Source: Rachycentron canadum (lineage: Eukaryota > Chordata > Actinopteri > Carangiformes > Rachycentridae). From it: a stretch of DNA of 64,000 nucleotides. Shown piece by piece: positions 1-11,784 of this stretch. The position numbers and the translations under genes are program-made. The DNA lies in the NCBI GenBank assembly GCA_038496675.1, contig CM076652.1, positions 2,588,682 through 2,652,681 of the forward strand, read 5' to 3'. The notes beneath the pieces are model-generated. The model was given only the letters and a program-made list of their open reading frames with translations, was not told where the DNA came from and did no database searches. The stretch's first letter is position 1, and each line of letters begins with the position of its first letter.

Positions 1-985
1 CTCCAGCATCTTCACAGACTTGGTGACAATAACCAACTTGTCCTCCATCCCATCACCACGCCAACTGCTAACCACATAAAAACAAACCTGACAACCCGTC
101 AGCCCGACACGCCTGGTGCTCCACCTGAATCTTTCCTGGGACTCCTGCTGTTCCAGGTGTTACCACAGACAAACTGCAGCTACAGTCAGACCTCAGACCG
201 TCACTGTGGACTTTGGGTTATTTACAGTGTCAATTAAACAATTCAAGAGGAACTGAAATTTTTTTTTAAAAAAGTATGTTTTTCTATGTGTTTAAATGTT
301 ATGATTTAATTCTACATAAATGAATTAACTTGAACCCTTATTATAATAATTAAAAAATAATTATAAATAAATAAATAATATAGTTAAAATTCCAAATTTT
401 CCCTGAGCACAAGAAGTCTTTAAATTACTTGTTTAATTAATTTACAATGATGAAACAGAAAAGCAGCAAATCCTTGTTCTTGAGAATCTACAATCAGGAA
501 ATGTTTGGTATTTTTGTCTTGACAAATAATTTTGAAGATATAGAGATAATCTAATCTAATCTAATCTTTTACATTAATCTTAAATTTTCCCTTCTCATTT
601 AAGATATTAAGTTTAAATTGTTTCATTTTCCACTAACAACATTTTTTCGTTGATAAAATGACTTTTCATTCTAATTGAAACTGATGAACAACAAATGAGG
701 TTTTATTTTCCAGAAATGTTCATAATTAATAGCCGACATACATTTTAGTGATGTGAACAAACCTTTGACGTGAATAGAAAGTGTTTCCTTCGGGCTACTG
801 ATGTTTGGAGAGCATTTAAATATGCTTTACATGTACAAATATTCGTGTCTATTGTCATTAGTTTTAGTCTCTGTTTTTCTAAAAACCTGTCAAATCCCAT
901 GTAAAGTGAGAGCAGCTTTATGATCGAGGTTTACACCTCGGTGATGCTCAAACCAGATTAAAGTGATGTCGTGTTTTTAACGACC

Positions 986-1017
<32 letters not shown>

Positions 1018-1163
1018 ATGAAAACGGCAGAAACGCCAAAGTGCCTCAGATTTCGGTTCAACACCGGGGTCACCGGTTCGAAACCCGCTGCGGTGTCTTG
1101 ACGCACTGACGGTGTTTCCACACTTTGAACCTGCAGGTGATAAACAAACAGCGGGGAACTTAC
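1..1163 (-). other. wasl intron 1 (part)
   Basis: This is the intron following wasl exon 1. It is AT-rich with a 28-base A run at 989-1016 and a short (AATCT)n stretch near 548-568. No exon-like sequence is visible. Confidence 0.75.
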
Positions 1164-1950
1164 GGCGCATTTCCTGCCCAGGTATCCGAACAGGCACTCG
1201 TTCTCCTGCGGGGTCAGGAGGAGGGAGCCGACGTTAGCGACCCTGCGGGGCGGCGGGTGGCTGTTCATGGCTCCTGATTCTTATAGTTAACCCCGAAACG
1301 ATGCGGTTATCCCCGGACGGGCTCGGCAAACTCTGCTGATTACAGAAAATCCATGCGGGCTCCGGTTGCTGTGGCCTGCAACCGGATCATCTCCGCTGAG
1401 TCCGACTCCGGGCTGGAGGGCGGAGGGGGAGGAATGGGGAGAGTTTTCCCGGGCTCGGAGCTGCTTAAGGAAGAAGCTGAACTCCTCCGTTTGGTGTTAA
1501 TTGTAAAATGTCGGACCCTTTTAGCGTCTGAAGACGGTCAAACGCTCAACTTTCATTCGGAAACTCCAGCAGCTGCAGCAGCGATGCGTACATCCAACAT
1601 GGCAGCTAGACGGAGCAGACCACTTTAAGAAGGGAGGAGAGGGGGGTGTTGCTTTGAGAGAAAAAAAAAAAAAAGCTATAATTATTCACTCTTATGTGGT
1701 TAACTGCGAAATCGAAGTACAGACCGACAGAGAAGGTGTTGTGTCACGTCAGGGTTGCGTTAAAACGGCGTGGCGCGCGTGTTTTCGGTTCGTGGCGAGG
1801 CCAGAGCGTCGCCCCTGGCGCGGAATGGTTCGGTCCGATGTGGCAGCAGGAATGCAGCTCCTGCTCTGCGGAGGGAAAGGGAGGAGCGCGTGGAACGGGC
1901 TGGGAGTGTGACGCAGAGAGGGGAGGAGCCAGACGGCGGACGTAAAATGT
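1030..1950 (-). promoter_or_regulatory. CpG island and promoter region of wasl
   Basis: The stretch is GC- and CpG-rich compared with the AT-rich DNA on both sides, and it contains wasl exon 1 with its 5' flank. A YY1-type core (AACATGGCAGC, 1596-1606) lies about 330 bases upstream of the start codon, in the zone where a TATA-less housekeeping promoter would begin transcription. No TATA box is obvious. The small open frames inside the island are a by-product of high GC. The transcription start is not determined. Confidence 0.6.
1164..1268 (-). CDS. wasl: N-WASP (wasl), coding exon 1 only; gene continues off the left edge
   Basis: This is the N-terminal exon of the neural Wiskott-Aldrich syndrome protein, the cytoplasmic regulator that couples Cdc42 and PIP2 to Arp2/3-driven actin branching. 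The 35 residues begin MNSHPPPRRVANVGSLLLT and continue through TPQENE to LGRKC. They match the vertebrate N-WASP start (PPPRRV-NVGSLLLTPQENE-LF--LG-KC), which leads into the WH1/EVH1 domain. The ATG is at 1266-1268. The exon ends in phase 0 at a consensus donor (GCC|GTAAGT, intron from 1163 downwards), as expected for this gene. Exon 2 is not in the 1163 bases to the left. The gene is divergent from the hyaluronidase cluster, the same neighbour relation as human WASL with HYAL4 and SPAM1. The sequence does not tell wasla from waslb. Identity is secure; only this exon is visible. Confidence 0.93.
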
Positions 1951-2899
1951 AAATAAATAATTTATATAATATATATATATAGAATATTTTGAACATGTTT
2001 TTTTTTTGTTTGTTTTTTTTTGGGAGGGGGCAACAGAATACTATACAATTATATCTTATTTTCACTCTGACTAAATGAAAATACAGCAATCAATCATCAT
2101 TGTCATAATGTCATCAAAACTATATAAAATAACAATATAATATTTTACATTTTATTGTTTTTCTGCATTCTAATGAAAAAAATGTAACTCTTAATAACTA
2201 ATAATGAATGAAATTAAAAGTTGGAAACACTCTGATGCTATAAAATCTTGTGATAATTTGACACCCAATTACTGCAAGTTGAGAAAAGAAGGCTGAATGA
2301 TGAGATTGTGCTTTAAATGGGATATAAACATGGAGTTACTGCCTATACTGATCCTTCAGATGCATGTTTAAATAGCTAATTCAGGTATTAGCCAGATCAC
2401 CATCAGATTTTGGAACAGTCCCTTCTGGTGCGCCAAATCCCATTTGTTTTCACTCAAAAAAAAAAATTCATCCTTATGTCATGTACCACACCAACATGGA
2501 ACTACAAGACATCTAGACATGGAGGCTGCCCTGTCATAACAAATTAACTTTAATTAGGTCCTTGATCAAAGCAAGTAAAATGAGGGTTGTGGTGGCAGAT
2601 GGACGGACGGCAGCGGAGGTCGATGTCCCGCAGATCCCACCTGCTTGCTGCAATGTTAAAGCCCGTCAGTAGCATTAACACTAGCACTAATCTGTAGACC
2701 AGCTGCTTCTACACTCGACTGTATAAAACACTGAGCAGAGGCCAAATAGGAGGAGTTAAAAAACCATTCAGAAATATCAGAGAACCTGTATTGCAACACC
2801 AACATCCTGTTAATGTGGCTGGAGGCTGCTTTTGTTCATTACAGCTCTAAGGGCAAACAACGGTCTGTTGAGCCTCACCAGTTTGTTCAATCCTGTGCT
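1951..2899. other. intergenic, no gene seen
   Basis: AT-rich sequence with an AT/TA run near 1962-1985 and T runs near 2000-2020. A TATAAAA occurs near 2721 without a convincing exon behind it. Nothing else is supportable. Confidence 0.6.
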
Positions 2900-3080
2900 C
2901 TTTAAAACTTAGAGAGCAGGAATGGGATGTGTGAACATTTCATGACAATCTGGCCACTAGTTGAGATATTTCTGGCCAAAGTGCGTCAGTCGGTTTGTCC
3001 CCCACTTTTGTCGGGACTGGAATATCTCAAGATGCATATTGAAGCAAACATTATTGACACTGTAGCTGCTGGACGTGGAG
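2900..3080 (+). repeat. teleost interspersed repeat, diverged copy
   Basis: The phrase around 2935-3030 (catgacaatctgg, then gttgagatatttct, then a tract like cagtcggtttgtcc) resembles the common teleost repeat also seen at 10560-10740. Divergence is high, so the limits are approximate. Confidence 0.4.
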
Positions 3081-3147
3081 GTAGTTTGAACTACTTTACA
3101 AGTTTTGATTTGGCATTTTGCATCCTGGTTCGCCATCTTAATTTTTT

Positions 3148-3478
3148 TTTTTAAACCAGAAGAAAGTATATTTGGAAGAAAAGGTGGAGCTGAGGAGGAG
3201 GGAGGGTTCGAGCCGACCTGCTCTTTACTTTTACAAGCTTTTACAACTTTTACTTTACAAGTCTCCATTTCTAGTACAGTCTGTCAATCACACTGCAGTT
3301 GTGGCCTAATACATACCCTGCTCTAACATTTATTTTCCTCTAAATGGGACCATAATTTCATTTAATTATGTTGTATTGAGGAAGACTTAGAACTAGAGAC
3401 TGAGACCATAACCTCATCAGGGAAAGGTTTACAGAGGTAATAAAGCCTCGGTAAACATTTTCCTGATACCCTCAACCC
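3148..3478 (-). repeat. repeat A, copy 1 (reverse)
   Basis: A diverged reverse copy of the dominant dispersed repeat in this window. It shares the blocks gtggagctgaggagg, gtacagtctgtcaatcac, attttcctctaaatgg and gagactgagaccataa with the other copies. The segment with the CTCF-like core is missing. Confidence 0.7.
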
Positions 3479-3732
3479 TCAAAAACAGAATAGGAGAAAA
3501 TAATGGTCTATGATGATGATCTGTGAGAGTTTTAAAAGGAGGCCCCACACTATGGTTGTAGCTTTTTCCTCAACTCATTTTATCTGGATTCATACACCTG
3601 TGAAAGACAGACCACAGTGATTATCTTAAAGGTAACAGATGGTGAGGGGTACTGCAGGAGAATACAAGATAACAAATGATACAGAAAATTAATTAATATT
3701 GAATCTTTTTTTGTGCTCAATTTGCAAGTTTA

Positions 3733-4400
3733 AAGATCCCATACCACCAGTGTTTTAAAGTGTTTTTGAAGTGTTGATATCCTTTTGAATATTTGTCTTC
3801 TCAGTGTAGTTTTACATCTCTTCTCTCAAGCTTCTCTCTGGAGCTCTAGTAACAACTCACCCAATCAGAAGAGAGGAAGGTTTGAGCCTCTCTTCTGATT
3901 GGCTGACTGTTGTCTGAGTGATCTAATAAAAAAAACAGCAGATTTCAGGTAAAAGAGAAACCAAATGTTGCAAGGTTGGATGGGGCTTGGGGGCGTGGCT
4001 AAGGAGTGTGTCTGCTTTGTTGTGACATCACAAAGTTCCAAAATGATGGTTGTTTTTAGGGATCAGTTTCTGAATACAGGCTGTGAGCATTTCTCTGTGG
4101 ACGGAGACCTTTGATACTTTCACAGTATTAATATAGAACCTAGACCTGCTTTATAATCAAAGACCACATGGAGGTCTACCTTTAGACTGTATGGACCTTT
4201 AACATCTACCTTTAGACTGTATGGACCTTTAACATCTACCTTTAGACCATATGGACCTTTAACATCTACCTTTAGACCATATGGACCTTTAACATCTACC
4301 TTTAGACCGTCTGGACCTTTAACATCTACCTTTAGACTATGTGGACCTTTAACATCTACCTTTAGACTTATACTGACCATCTGTACATTTGTGAAATGGT
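3733..4400 (-). mobile_element. repeat B, copy 1: MITE-like element with terminal 30-bp minisatellite
   Basis: A non-autonomous element sharing long segments with 23561-24070 and 30719-31220. One end reads TTTAAAGATCCCATACC (near 3730). The other end is about seven 30-bp units (4171-4380) whose core, in reverse complement, is TTAAAGGTCCATAC. The two ends therefore look like inverted terminal repeats of TTAAAGGTCCCATA type, one of them expanded in tandem. The body holds a perfect 16-bp inverted repeat at 3861-3902. Because 30 is a multiple of three, the minus strand stays open over the array, but this is not a gene. Confidence 0.7.
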
Positions 4401-4678
4401 ATTTCAAGTAAAATTAAGCTTTAAGAATGTCACTTTATGTACTCAAACAAGTGCAAAGACAGTGAAGTACTGAGGTACTGAGCAAAGTGTGATGAATTAA
4501 AAGTGCTGTCAAACATATCTCACACTCACACAATGACCTCACAAAAAAATACAAAGTACAATGCACTGATTTGTGTAACTTCTCCTCTAAACCTCTCATA
4601 TTGTTTCATAAATAATCCATTATCCCACAGAAAGGTGAATTAAGGTAAATTGACAGACAAGGCAGTTTGTTGATGTCA

Positions 4679-4690
4679 CCACTAGATGGC
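4679..4690 (+). promoter_or_regulatory. CTCF-like core motif
   Basis: CCACTAGATGGC fits the CTCF core CCASYAGRKGGC at every position. It lies between wasl and the first hyaluronidase gene. A single 12-base match is suggestive only; binding is not shown. Confidence 0.4.
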
Positions 4691-5172
4691 AACAGACACT
4701 GAGATGTCAGACCTCACAGCTCCTCTGATTTAACCTTAATCAAACAGAGCAGCAACATGATACAGATGGGAAAAGAGGTTTGTAACACACATCAGGTGAA
4801 CCCATTGATACATCAGGGACATAAAAAAGCACCAACAACAAATATGAAATGCATATACAACCACTGTTTCTTGTTACAATTAACAGCTGGATTAATTTTT
4901 TTTTCAATGACTTTCCTCTTAAGAAACTGTTCATCAGAAGAAGAAAAACCCTTTGTAACCACTGTCTATGTGCCCATGAGCAGGGCACCTGCCCCTTACA
5001 ACAGTTTTAAAGGATCTGTAGTAAATGAGAAGCCAAGACCTTAGTATTACTTTGCTACCTGTTAACGACAACCTGTTCTTTTCATCTTCATCATCAGTAA
5101 CATTTGTAATCAAATTTGTGACCCTGTTACATCACCTGACTTCCTCCTTTGCTCTTGTCATCATTACTGTGA

Positions 5173-5188
5173 TCACTAGAGGGCGCTG
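5173..5188 (+). promoter_or_regulatory. CTCF-like motif
   Basis: TCACTAGAGGGCGCTG matches the CTCF consensus except for the first core base and extends into the GCGCT tail typical of strong sites. It is about 490 bases from the motif at 4679 and in the same orientation. Confidence 0.4.
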
Positions 5189-5874
5189 TCATTTGACTCC
5201 AACTACTAAAAGTTGGCAAACAAGAAAACATCACTTTTGGCTCTAAGTTACTTGCAAAAACAGACTATGGGATTGTTTTTATGTCTCGATTAATCCGACT
5301 CAATCCAATAATATGCAGCCACCGTTACACACAACTAAAGGGTCCAATACTTCCAAAAATAACAATGATTTTATAAGTATTTTTATAATATTTTAATTTT
5401 AATATACTGCAGATTAATTCTGCTTTAGTGAAGGATTTTGTAACTACATCGCCATCACCATCATCAGTTGAACAAAAGGCTTCAGACGAATAAGATGAGC
5501 ATCTGTAATGGTGTCCTCTTCCCAGAATCCTCCCCCAGACATAAACCTAGCCTCTTTTCTCTCAGTCTGCCAGTGTAATCTAATAGAAAAACTGCTGCAG
5601 AATGGCGTGATGGGAGCATTAATGTCTGTCCGTCTGTGTTGTTTCCTGTCCAGACATTCATTCACAGATCAGACAATCAGACGGTGACTGGCTGGGTGTG
5701 AGACTTCTCACAGACTTTTCTCTGTCTCCTCACAACTATTTCTGTCACTTTTGGTGGATACAATTGAGTACAACAAGGAGACTGAACATGTGCCCCCCCC
5801 GTATCTAAATAACACTGTATCTACGTCAGCTGGTTTTTAACCCCACCTTCGAGTGGAGCCATTCAGAACAACTA

Positions 5875-6020
5875 TAAACACCGTAGACTCCAGTGCTGAA
5901 AAGTGAAGCCAACACTTAGGAGCCTTGAACCTTCATTCTATCTAATGACCATCAGGGGGCGACTCCACTGGGTGTAAAAAGTGAGATTGTATTGAAGTCT
6001 ATGGGAAAATGTCCCTAAAC
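5875..6020 (+). repeat. repeat A, copy 2 (forward, partial)
   Basis: Contains the block from gtgaagcca through gaccatcagggggcgactc to tattgaagtctatggg that is shared by the forward copies. The CTCF-like core is at 5949-5963. The distal half of the element is absent. Confidence 0.75.
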
Positions 6021-6504
6021 CTGTCAAACCTGTGTCACTTGCTATTCCACAGTTTTCTGAAAGACATAACTAATGAAAAAAAAACCAAATAGGATGAAAC
6101 TTTGTTATGTTGTGCAGGAGGTCTTCACTCAAAGAAGTTACTGAGGGAAAGGAATAGGAAACAGCAGAGTAATTTCTTCTCTCTCTGCAGTTTCTGTTCA
6201 GTTGTTTCTGCAGCTGAAGGAATGTACTCAGATTTTATTTAATGTTTAGTTAATGTAAGTTGTTCTGCAGTCAGTTTCAGGTGATGTTGCGCGTAGATGG
6301 TAGGAAGTGTGATATAAAGCAAACTTAGATGTTGGGTGCGTCTGTTTGTGCAGACATGAACTGATGAGTCTGTGCATTTCTGCAATGCTGATGCAGAAGT
6401 GTTGAGAGTTGGTTTATAATCCTCCAGATGTTTCCTCCTTCGCTGCACAGATGGGAGAGAAAAACTGAGAATCCAGGCTTGTAGCTAAGACACTAAAGAC
6501 ACGT

Positions 6505-6705
6505 CCATCCATCCATTATCTATACTGCTTACTGGTCATGGCCGTGGGGGGGTTGGAGCCAATCCCAGCTGACACTGGGCGAGGGCCGGGTGCAACCTGG
6601 ACAGGTAACCAGTCTATCACAGGGCTGACATATAGAGACACACAGAAACGAACAACCATCCACATGCACACAATTTAGAGTCACCAATTAACCTATCAAT
6701 TGTAA
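6505..6705 (+). repeat. ubiquitous teleost interspersed repeat (ATCC-linked), copy 1
   Basis: Starts with ccatccatccattatctat and passes through ggttggagccaatcccagct, ccagtctatcacagggctga and gagtcaccaattaacct. A second copy with the same order lies at 37799-38015 in hyal4 intron 1. This is a familiar high-copy teleost repeat; its class is not certain from sequence alone. Confidence 0.75.
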
Positions 6706-6709
6706 AAAG

Positions 6710-8820
6710 GTTTTCTTACTGTTCCTGGGTCTTCTTGGAAATTTGGACAAGGCTGTGAAAAGACATATTGATCTTCGTGCTAAGAGTTGCTGCCTGTTGC
6801 ACCTCCACTGGTGCCATGAAGGGCCCCACCTGTGAGGGAAGCCAGAACGAACAACTCTATGGGCCTGATCAGGTCGTCAGCTGGAGATCACCAGCCCCTT
6901 AGGTCTGCTAGTGGAAGAGATCTCTTCCTCTGCCTCCCCCTGCTAATGCCCTAGGTGCTGTTTGACCCCCATCTTCAGTAGGATCTCTTCCTTCTCCTAA
7001 ACCTAACACTAAACCACAGCCAGAAATAAGAAATGACATACAATAAAACTGAACAGTTGCTGACTTGAAATGTGTGACCTAAATAGACCTAAGCAGCTTT
7101 GAACGTCCCCTGATTGTCAGAGGGTAACACACTGTGGGACCTCAGGCCCATGTTTGAAACCCACTTGTCTGAATGGGCTCAGGTCAGTTCCAGCTAATCC
7201 TATTGTGAGGACCAATATTTTTTTCTCCATCCAGTAGTGAATGTACTAATGTACTAGGTTGTTATTGTGGGGGTATATACCCAATGTTCCCAGGAAAGTG
7301 TAGCCCAGAGTAGATCTTCAATGTGCTCCAGCCTGTTTACTGTCCGAGGCTTCATGGTCCAGTAAATGAGGGTCCTGTTGGACACAGATGAGGAGGGGCC
7401 ACACCAACAATAGAGAGGCATCTCTGCCCTGATAACACCCAGGAGAGCTGCGAGAGGGGGGCAGAGAGACAGTTCAGCTGCTTTTCAGACAGACCATCTA
7501 AATCTGAGGTGAGGAAATCATCAAAAACAAGGCCTCAAACCGCACAATGGTCGCCAGAGACAGGAAGGTAAGTTATCTTCATCATTAATGATCTGATTTT
7601 GTACCTAATATCTAAACGTTTACTTCATCAAACCATATTTGATGTCTTTATAGTGTCAACATAAAAACATGACCTTTCTACATTGTTCCTGACACTTTCT
7701 GGTCTTTCACTGTCGTAGTGTTCTGGTAATGTTAAGGCCTTTATGACTCGGTGGGCTGGACATCATTGACCTCTGTACTCTCTTCTCCTGGGCAGTAACA
7801 TCAGCTCCACTCCTCTAGATGGCTGCTTTTTATTGTGCCGCAGGGTTTCACAGATAAAAAGGAAAATTGAATTTTGTTATGCTGGTAAATTAGTTAGTTA
7901 ACTTATATCCATTGCGAACTTTAAGGGCATCATAAAAACAGTGGTAAATGAGTCATGTGCAGATCGGTGGACTGTTTTAACCAAACATGATTCACTCTCT
8001 TTAAGTTTATTCTGCTCAAAAGATGTGGATTGTCAGATTCATCCCTGGGGTCGGTTGTCTATTTGTTATTTTAAAGGGGAAAAAAAGAAATGAGGCAGTA
8101 TTGAAAATTAAGCTAAATTTCATTGAAATGCAACAACCTAACACATCTCCTGCATCTAAATAATGTAAACAGGAAACATCAAGTGCATTGTCCTAACATA
8201 ACAATGTAAGGAAGAACACAAACAACAATAATGAACAATAAACTGAGATTTTTTGCTAACAGTGATGCTAACATCCACATTTAGCAGCGTAGCTAAGGAA
8301 AAGTGTGATGTATTTTGCTGCAGAGGGACCAGAGAGGGAGACAGCTGGGTGGACAGGCGACGGCCTTAATGACTAAACTGTGAGAGTAAAAATGCAGCTT
8401 CTTTCTGCAGCAGCACTGAAGTGTTTGAGCACTGGTGTTAATAAAACTATAAAAATCACATCTGGAAAGTGCAGCAGGGAGACCGCAGCCTGAAAACCAC
8501 ACGTGAACATAATCAAGACTCCACTTCAAACTGGAAATGAACCAGATAGAGTCGGTGAGAGAGAGAGAGAGCGGTGGCGAGTAAAGGCTTTAAATGAACT
8601 GGTCTGTTTAACTGTGTCTGTGGATCCATGTGACACACACTCAACAACTGACATCCAATTGAAACCAGTATTATATTCACTGATGCTGATTTTTGACATC
8701 AAATATATTTGTGACTGAATTGTGATGATGAACGGCCATTTTCACCAGGTCTGGTCCATCCTGTTCTATTGCTGCAGGTCTAGACATCAATGTGTCTAAA
8801 ACCCATGTGGATCCTCAATC
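6710..8820. other. intergenic, no coding gene recognised
   Basis: No conserved protein is visible. The only exon-like structure is the candidate at 7273-7567. A (GA)n tract lies at 8554-8571. Confidence 0.5.
7273..7567 (+). promoter_or_regulatory. candidate 5' noncoding exon with strong donor
   Basis: A GC-balanced stretch ends at a near-perfect splice donor (AGGAAG|GTAAGTT, exon end 7567). A TATATA lies at about 7273. It could be a distant 5' exon of the first hyaluronidase gene, whose coding exon begins with a clear acceptor at 12629. If joined there, the short frame opened by the ATG in CACAATGGTC would stop almost at once. This rests on splice-signal quality only. Confidence 0.22.
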
Positions 8821-8832
8821 ATCATCATCCTT

Positions 8833-8833
<1 letters not shown>

Positions 8834-8867
<34 letters not shown>
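8834..8867 (+). repeat. (ATC)n microsatellite
   Basis: About eleven uninterrupted ATC units, preceded by shorter ATC runs from 8819. Confidence 0.9.
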
Positions 8868-9207
8868 CAGGAGTTCGTTTTATGAGGCTGACGGAGAGTG
8901 TGAACTGTGAAGTGGAGGGAAAATGCCTTGTGCACCACACCACACTCGTTACTGTCTAGGTTTTATCATCATCATCACCATCATCTGGTCTGCTCTGACC
9001 GGTTCTGACTGCCCTCAGGCCGCTTTTAGGTCAGGGTCCTTATTTTCCCCCCTGAGGGTCCTCCAAGCATCAGGTCCATCAAGACATCGAGTCTGGAGAA
9101 TCAGCTCAGTTAGACAACATATCTGACCTCATCTTTACAACTCCTCACAACCTGGGAGTCAAATCAGCAGCATCTGACTCAGAGTTTCTGTGGGTTTAAA
9201 GCCCCCC

Positions 9208-9208
<1 letters not shown>

Positions 9209-9270
<62 letters not shown>
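9209..9270 (+). repeat. (CA)n microsatellite
   Basis: Roughly 31 uninterrupted AC dinucleotides, a typical polymorphic teleost microsatellite. Confidence 0.95.
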
Positions 9271-9273
<3 letters not shown>

Positions 9274-10130
9274 TGACAGTCACTCTGTCTCTGCTTGTTG
9301 GACATCACCAGTGGATCATTAACTGTTAAATCGAGGCTGGCTTCATATTTTCCAGACTAAACTGTACAGGCTCAGAGGCACCCGGAGCAGCCGGAGACCC
9401 CGGATACAGCATCAACACGTCTGCGCAGAGCAGATAAAATCCAGCCAACACAGACACGATTCAGTCCGATCAGAGTTTAGCATCCGTACCTAGACGCAGC
9501 AGGTCTGTCGGTCTCCACATGGTGAAGTGATGTGTTTGGTGCCGCACCAAGAGTTTAGAGCTCGACGCCTTTTTCCAAAAGCACAAATGCATGTCTGGCT
9601 AACCAACTTACTGTTGCTTCCAAGACCAACAGTCAGCATATGTTCCCCTAATGACATTAGTTTGTGGGTTTTCAGGTTATTTTTAAAAAAGCTGTTGACA
9701 ACGAGCACGAGTTGTGTTGCACTTCTTAGCTGTGACAGTTGTTTTGGATGCCATCAGATTCATGGTTGACATTAGAAGCTCTGTGCAGCTCTTTATTGGG
9801 CTGTTGTTATATTTGTCAAACACATCAGCTCGTCCTCGTCCTAAAAGCCTTTTGCTTGGGTTTTAATACCAGAGACATGTGGCAGCTGCGTAACATCTTG
9901 GTTTTCTTTTTGCCGTCTGTGTTTCGGCTTCTCGTTTAAAGCCCGATGCACGTGTCAGCAGCGAAAAGACACAGAGAAAATACACGATACTACACAAAAC
10001 ATACAGTTTCCACCATTGTCTCTATGTCCAGGCCAAATCTGATAAATGTGTGAGACATTAAAAAAAAATATATATATTTTTTAAGAGACATTTTAGAGAC
10101 GTTTACACGGGGAGACATGGGGTGATGTCT
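9271..10130. other. intergenic, no gene seen
   Basis: Several overlapping open frames of 60-80 codons occur on both strands around 9490-9940. None has a recognisable motif and none stands out from chance. Confidence 0.5.
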
Positions 10131-10149
10131 GAAGTAGCCTCCAACTAAC

Positions 10150-10365
10150 TCTAAGATCCTTGGACTCTTTTAAAAAGCAACTGAACACCCATCTGTTCTG
10201 ACAGGCTTTTAGGTAACGTTGCTTTTCTTTGGCCTTTAATATTTTATCTGGTGTTTTTAATTAGCTTTTACATGTTGTATTTTGTTTTCAACTCTTTCAT
10301 TTGATTTGAATCTTTTGATTGTGAAGCACTTTGTGATTAGTGCTGTATAAATAAACTTTGCTTGC
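10150..10365 (+). mobile_element. 3' end of an L2-like LINE (fragment)
   Basis: Translation of the first part gives S-L-D-S-F-K-K-Q-L-N-T-H-L-F then a stop, the usual C-terminal end of fish L2-type reverse transcriptase polyproteins (SFK--LKTHLF). It is followed by the characteristic 3' tail with gtgaagcactttgtgatt and gctgtataaataaa. It is a 5'-truncated, dead insertion. Confidence 0.7.
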
Positions 10366-10559
10366 TTTCTTACAGGAAATAATTGAAAATGAGAAAAAGT
10401 GTTAACATCGGCCTCATTAGCTCACTTGCTAGCGTGACAATATGCTATAGGATATCCTATATTGTAGGAGGTGAAGTAAGACTGGATGGTGCCTTACAGT
10501 TAATGGGCTACGGGACCTTTCTCCTTATGGACTCGACATAAATATAAACCTCATAGTTT

Positions 10560-10740
10560 TCCTCAATCTTTAAAAGTCAGGGAATCACCAAAGTCATCAG
10601 GATTCTCTGGGGACCATTAATGTCTGTAGGAAATTTATGCCAATCCATCCAGTGGTTATGATAATTGAGATATTTCAATCTGGACCGGCGGTGGACTGAC
10701 TGACTGACTGACACTGCCAACATCCTTAGAGCCAACCCAC
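10560..10740 (+). repeat. teleost interspersed repeat with (GACT)n tail
   Basis: Shows the stereotyped order aaagtcatcagga, ctctggggaccatt, aatgtctgta, tgagatatttcaatctggac, then ctgactgactgactgac. Diverged relatives occur near 2900-3080 and 41090-41200. The family is recognised by its phrase order; I cannot assign a class. Confidence 0.65.
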
Positions 10741-11576
10741 TCCGTCGTCCTCATCTGGATCCAATTAGTTGAGTTCAACTTCTTTTCACCGGTTTGTTGT
10801 GTCTCTGAGACAAAACACCAAAACGGAGTCTCGTGTATCAGTCCGGACTCAGACTTTGCGTTTGGGGGGTCTTTCTTGTGGCGTGGAGTCACAGCATTTC
10901 CAGAGGCTCCGGGCCTCTCTGTGGTTTGGAGAACAGCCTGAGAGGCTTCACCACACTCAGTTTGTCTTGGATCAGCATATCCAGAGAAAGCACCATACTG
11001 GGAGGATTATGAAACTGGTGCGAGAGTAACACCGCGTTAAGAAATGCTTCACTACGCTGAACTGGACACGGGGAAAGTTTCTGAGAAATTACAGCCTTTT
11101 GAAAATGATTTGAAGGAAACATTTTGACAGTTTATTTGTGACTGGGAGACACCGTCATCTCCTCCAGCTCACCACTCACTGATCCACGTCCAGGATCACT
11201 ACGATCGTAAAGTTCTCGTGCCATTCATCAGAAAACGTCATCCTCCTCCTGTGATGAATGAAAAGTTGAAATGATCGGAGAAGCCTCAGCCCACCGGTGG
11301 TTTCCTGCATCTCCGCTCTGGTTACAATCCTGCAAAGAGAATGATGGGAGATTTTCCATTGAGTCCTTGGAGGCAACCTCAGTGGTCATGTTTCCCAAGA
11401 GCAGGGTCACAATGTCTTTACCCCGACTTTGGAAAAACTTAAATATGAATTACTTGCATATGAGGGGGCGCCAATAGCAATTAGATGGAGAGGGTTTTGA
11501 GGGGGTGGAGGTTCTTACATTAAATGCTGGGGGAACAGTTTCAGAGGAATGTCAGAGAAGAAAATAAAAAGCAGAG
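10741..11576. other. intergenic, no gene seen
   Basis: Overlapping short open frames on both strands, none with known domains. There are no clear exon signals. Confidence 0.5.
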
Positions 11577-11623
11577 CTATAAAGGGACTAAATGTGTTGT
11601 ACTTGCAACTTAGCACATACAGA
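11577..11623 (+). promoter_or_regulatory. candidate TATA promoter and short first exon for the first hyaluronidase gene
   Basis: A CTATAAAGG box at 11577-11585 is followed about 45 bases later by a donor (AGA|GTGAGT, exon end 11623). The coding exon acceptor at 12629 is 1 kb downstream. The implied first exon would be only 15-25 bases, so this is weak. Confidence 0.2.
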
Positions 11624-11784
11624 GTGAGTTTTTAAGCTTTGTTGTTGTGGTTCCGAAGTAAAAATATAGATTTTATTAAGCACATTTTACTTTGAAATAA
11701 CTGCTTCAACCCAAAACTATGCAAATATGTGTGACTCAAGTTCTCATTATGTTAATGCATTTATCTTGACCAAGGACCACAGAC

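Larger units (their letters stand above)
4405..5870. other. intergenic, with two CTCF-like motifs
   Basis: No gene is recognised. Short open frames at 4740-5250 show no known motifs. The region contains the CTCF-like cores listed separately at 4679-4690 and 5173-5188. Confidence 0.55.

Noticed and set aside
1070..1090. tRNA-like B box (GGTTCGAAACC) in wasl intron 1
   Set aside because: The flanking bases do not form a T stem, acceptor stem or anticodon arm; no tRNA.
1353..1952. Several open frames in the CpG island
   Set aside because: GC-rich promoter sequence has few stop codons; no protein similarity and they overlap each other in different frames.
4120..4407. Minus-strand frame encoding a ten-residue repeat (LKVDVKGPYx)
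   Set aside because: It is the translation of the 30-bp minisatellite in repeat B; the period is a multiple of three, so the frame stays open without selection.
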